DNA of 6,060 nt from Hyphomicrobiales bacterium (GTDB lineage Bacteria > Pseudomonadota > Alphaproteobacteria > Rhizobiales > JAJFHB01), in contig JAJFHB010000647.1 of assembly GCA_021775795.1 (NCBI GenBank), forward strand, positions 1 to 6,060. Direction: 5' to 3'. The translations under genes were made by a program, and so were the position numbers. Under the pieces are notes generated by a model that saw only the letters and a list, made by a program, of their open reading frames with translations, searched no databases and was not told the origin of the DNA. Below, in pieces: positions 5,713 through 6,060 of the stretch (position 1 is its first letter; each line of letters starts with the position of its first letter).

Positions 5713-6060
5713 TTAAGCCATTTCTTTAGCTGCTGCCGCTATTGCCTTGACAATATTATGATAACCCGTGCAACGGCATAAATTGCCTTCCAGCTCTTTG
5801 CGGATGGTGGCTTCATCGAGGCCACTGCCGTGCTTTTTGACCATGTCAACAGCCGACATGATCATGCCAGGCGTACAAAAGCCGCACTGCAGTCCGTGAT
5901 GCTCGCGAAACGCTTCCTGCATCGGATGAAGATCACCGTTGCTCGCCAGACCCTCGATCGTTGTGACCTCAGAACCTTCCGCCTGAACCGCAAGCATGGT
6001 GCAGGATTTCATCGCTGTGCCGTTGACGTGCACAACACAAGCCCCACACTGCGATGTATC
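5713..6060 (-). CDS. coxS: CO dehydrogenase-type [2Fe-2S] small subunit (5' end cut off by window)
   Basis: The electron-transfer subunit of the molybdenum hydroxylase, moving electrons from Mo to FAD through two [2Fe-2S] clusters. Only the last 115 residues are visible, since the frame stays open to the right edge. The plant-type ferredoxin domain shows [14 protein letters not shown], with Cys at local positions 5, 8 and 20; its first Cys should lie just outside the window. The C-terminal four-helix domain carries the second cluster: [15 protein letters not shown] (Cys 59 and 62) and [12 protein letters not shown] (Cys 95 and 97). Family proteins are about 155-165 residues, so some 40-50 are missing. 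A GTG at 6033 could be mistaken for a start, but coding clearly continues upstream of it. It is the first visible gene of the S-L-M operon, and the promoter lies beyond the edge. Confidence 0.96.
   Translation of the reverse strand, partial: DTSQCGACVVHVNGTAMKSCTMLAVQAEGSEVTTIEGLASNGDLHPMQEAFREHHGLQCGFCTPGMIMSAVDMVKKHGSGLDEATIRKELEGNLCRCTGYHNIVKAIAAAAKEMA

Overview
The window looks like chromosome of a moderately GC-rich alphaproteobacterium. That is an inference from codon usage and from the style of the molybdenum hydroxylase locus; no taxonomic marker is present. Every supported gene lies on the minus strand, so the locus reads from right to left. It carries a form II (BMS-type) aerobic carbon monoxide dehydrogenase-like cluster. 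The genes are coxS (5' end missing, right edge), coxL, coxM, a DUF1330 gene, an unrecognised exported Cys-rich gene, and a coxD-type MoxR AAA+ ATPase (3' end missing, left edge).

Right half (about 2470-6060): coxS, coxL and coxM are separated by 13 and 19 bases. The coxL and coxM starts each have a GGGAG-type ribosome binding site, and a convincing intrinsic terminator lies just after coxM. Together they encode a three-subunit molybdenum hydroxylase: an iron-sulfur small subunit, a molybdopterin catalytic large subunit and an FAD medium subunit. The S-L-M order and the AYRGAGR active-site loop in place of AYRCSFR place it in form II. The Cys that binds copper in true (form I) CO dehydrogenases is absent, so the substrate cannot be taken to be CO.

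Middle (about 1780-2470): a small DUF1330 protein has its own strong ribosome binding site. It is flanked by short non-coding stretches containing several inverted repeats, one of which is followed by a T6 run and lies directly before the next gene.

Left half (1-1780): a 365-residue exported protein has two 38-residue six-cysteine modules with identical spacing (C-x5-C-x3-C-x15-C-x3-C-x6-C), a short tandem-repeat Ser/Thr/Gln linker and a C-terminal domain that may be NTF2-like. It is the least expected gene here. After a gap of about 210 bases comes the N-terminal half of a CoxD-like ATPase, whose family helps mature the active site of CO dehydrogenase-type enzymes. The rest of coxD, and probably coxE and other accessory genes, would lie beyond the left edge.

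The likely division of work: CoxSLM is the cytoplasmic oxidoreductase and CoxD is a chaperone-like maturation factor. The DUF1330 and Cys-rich proteins are neighbours of unknown role. The Cys-rich protein should be extracytoplasmic and so is unlikely to touch the enzyme directly.
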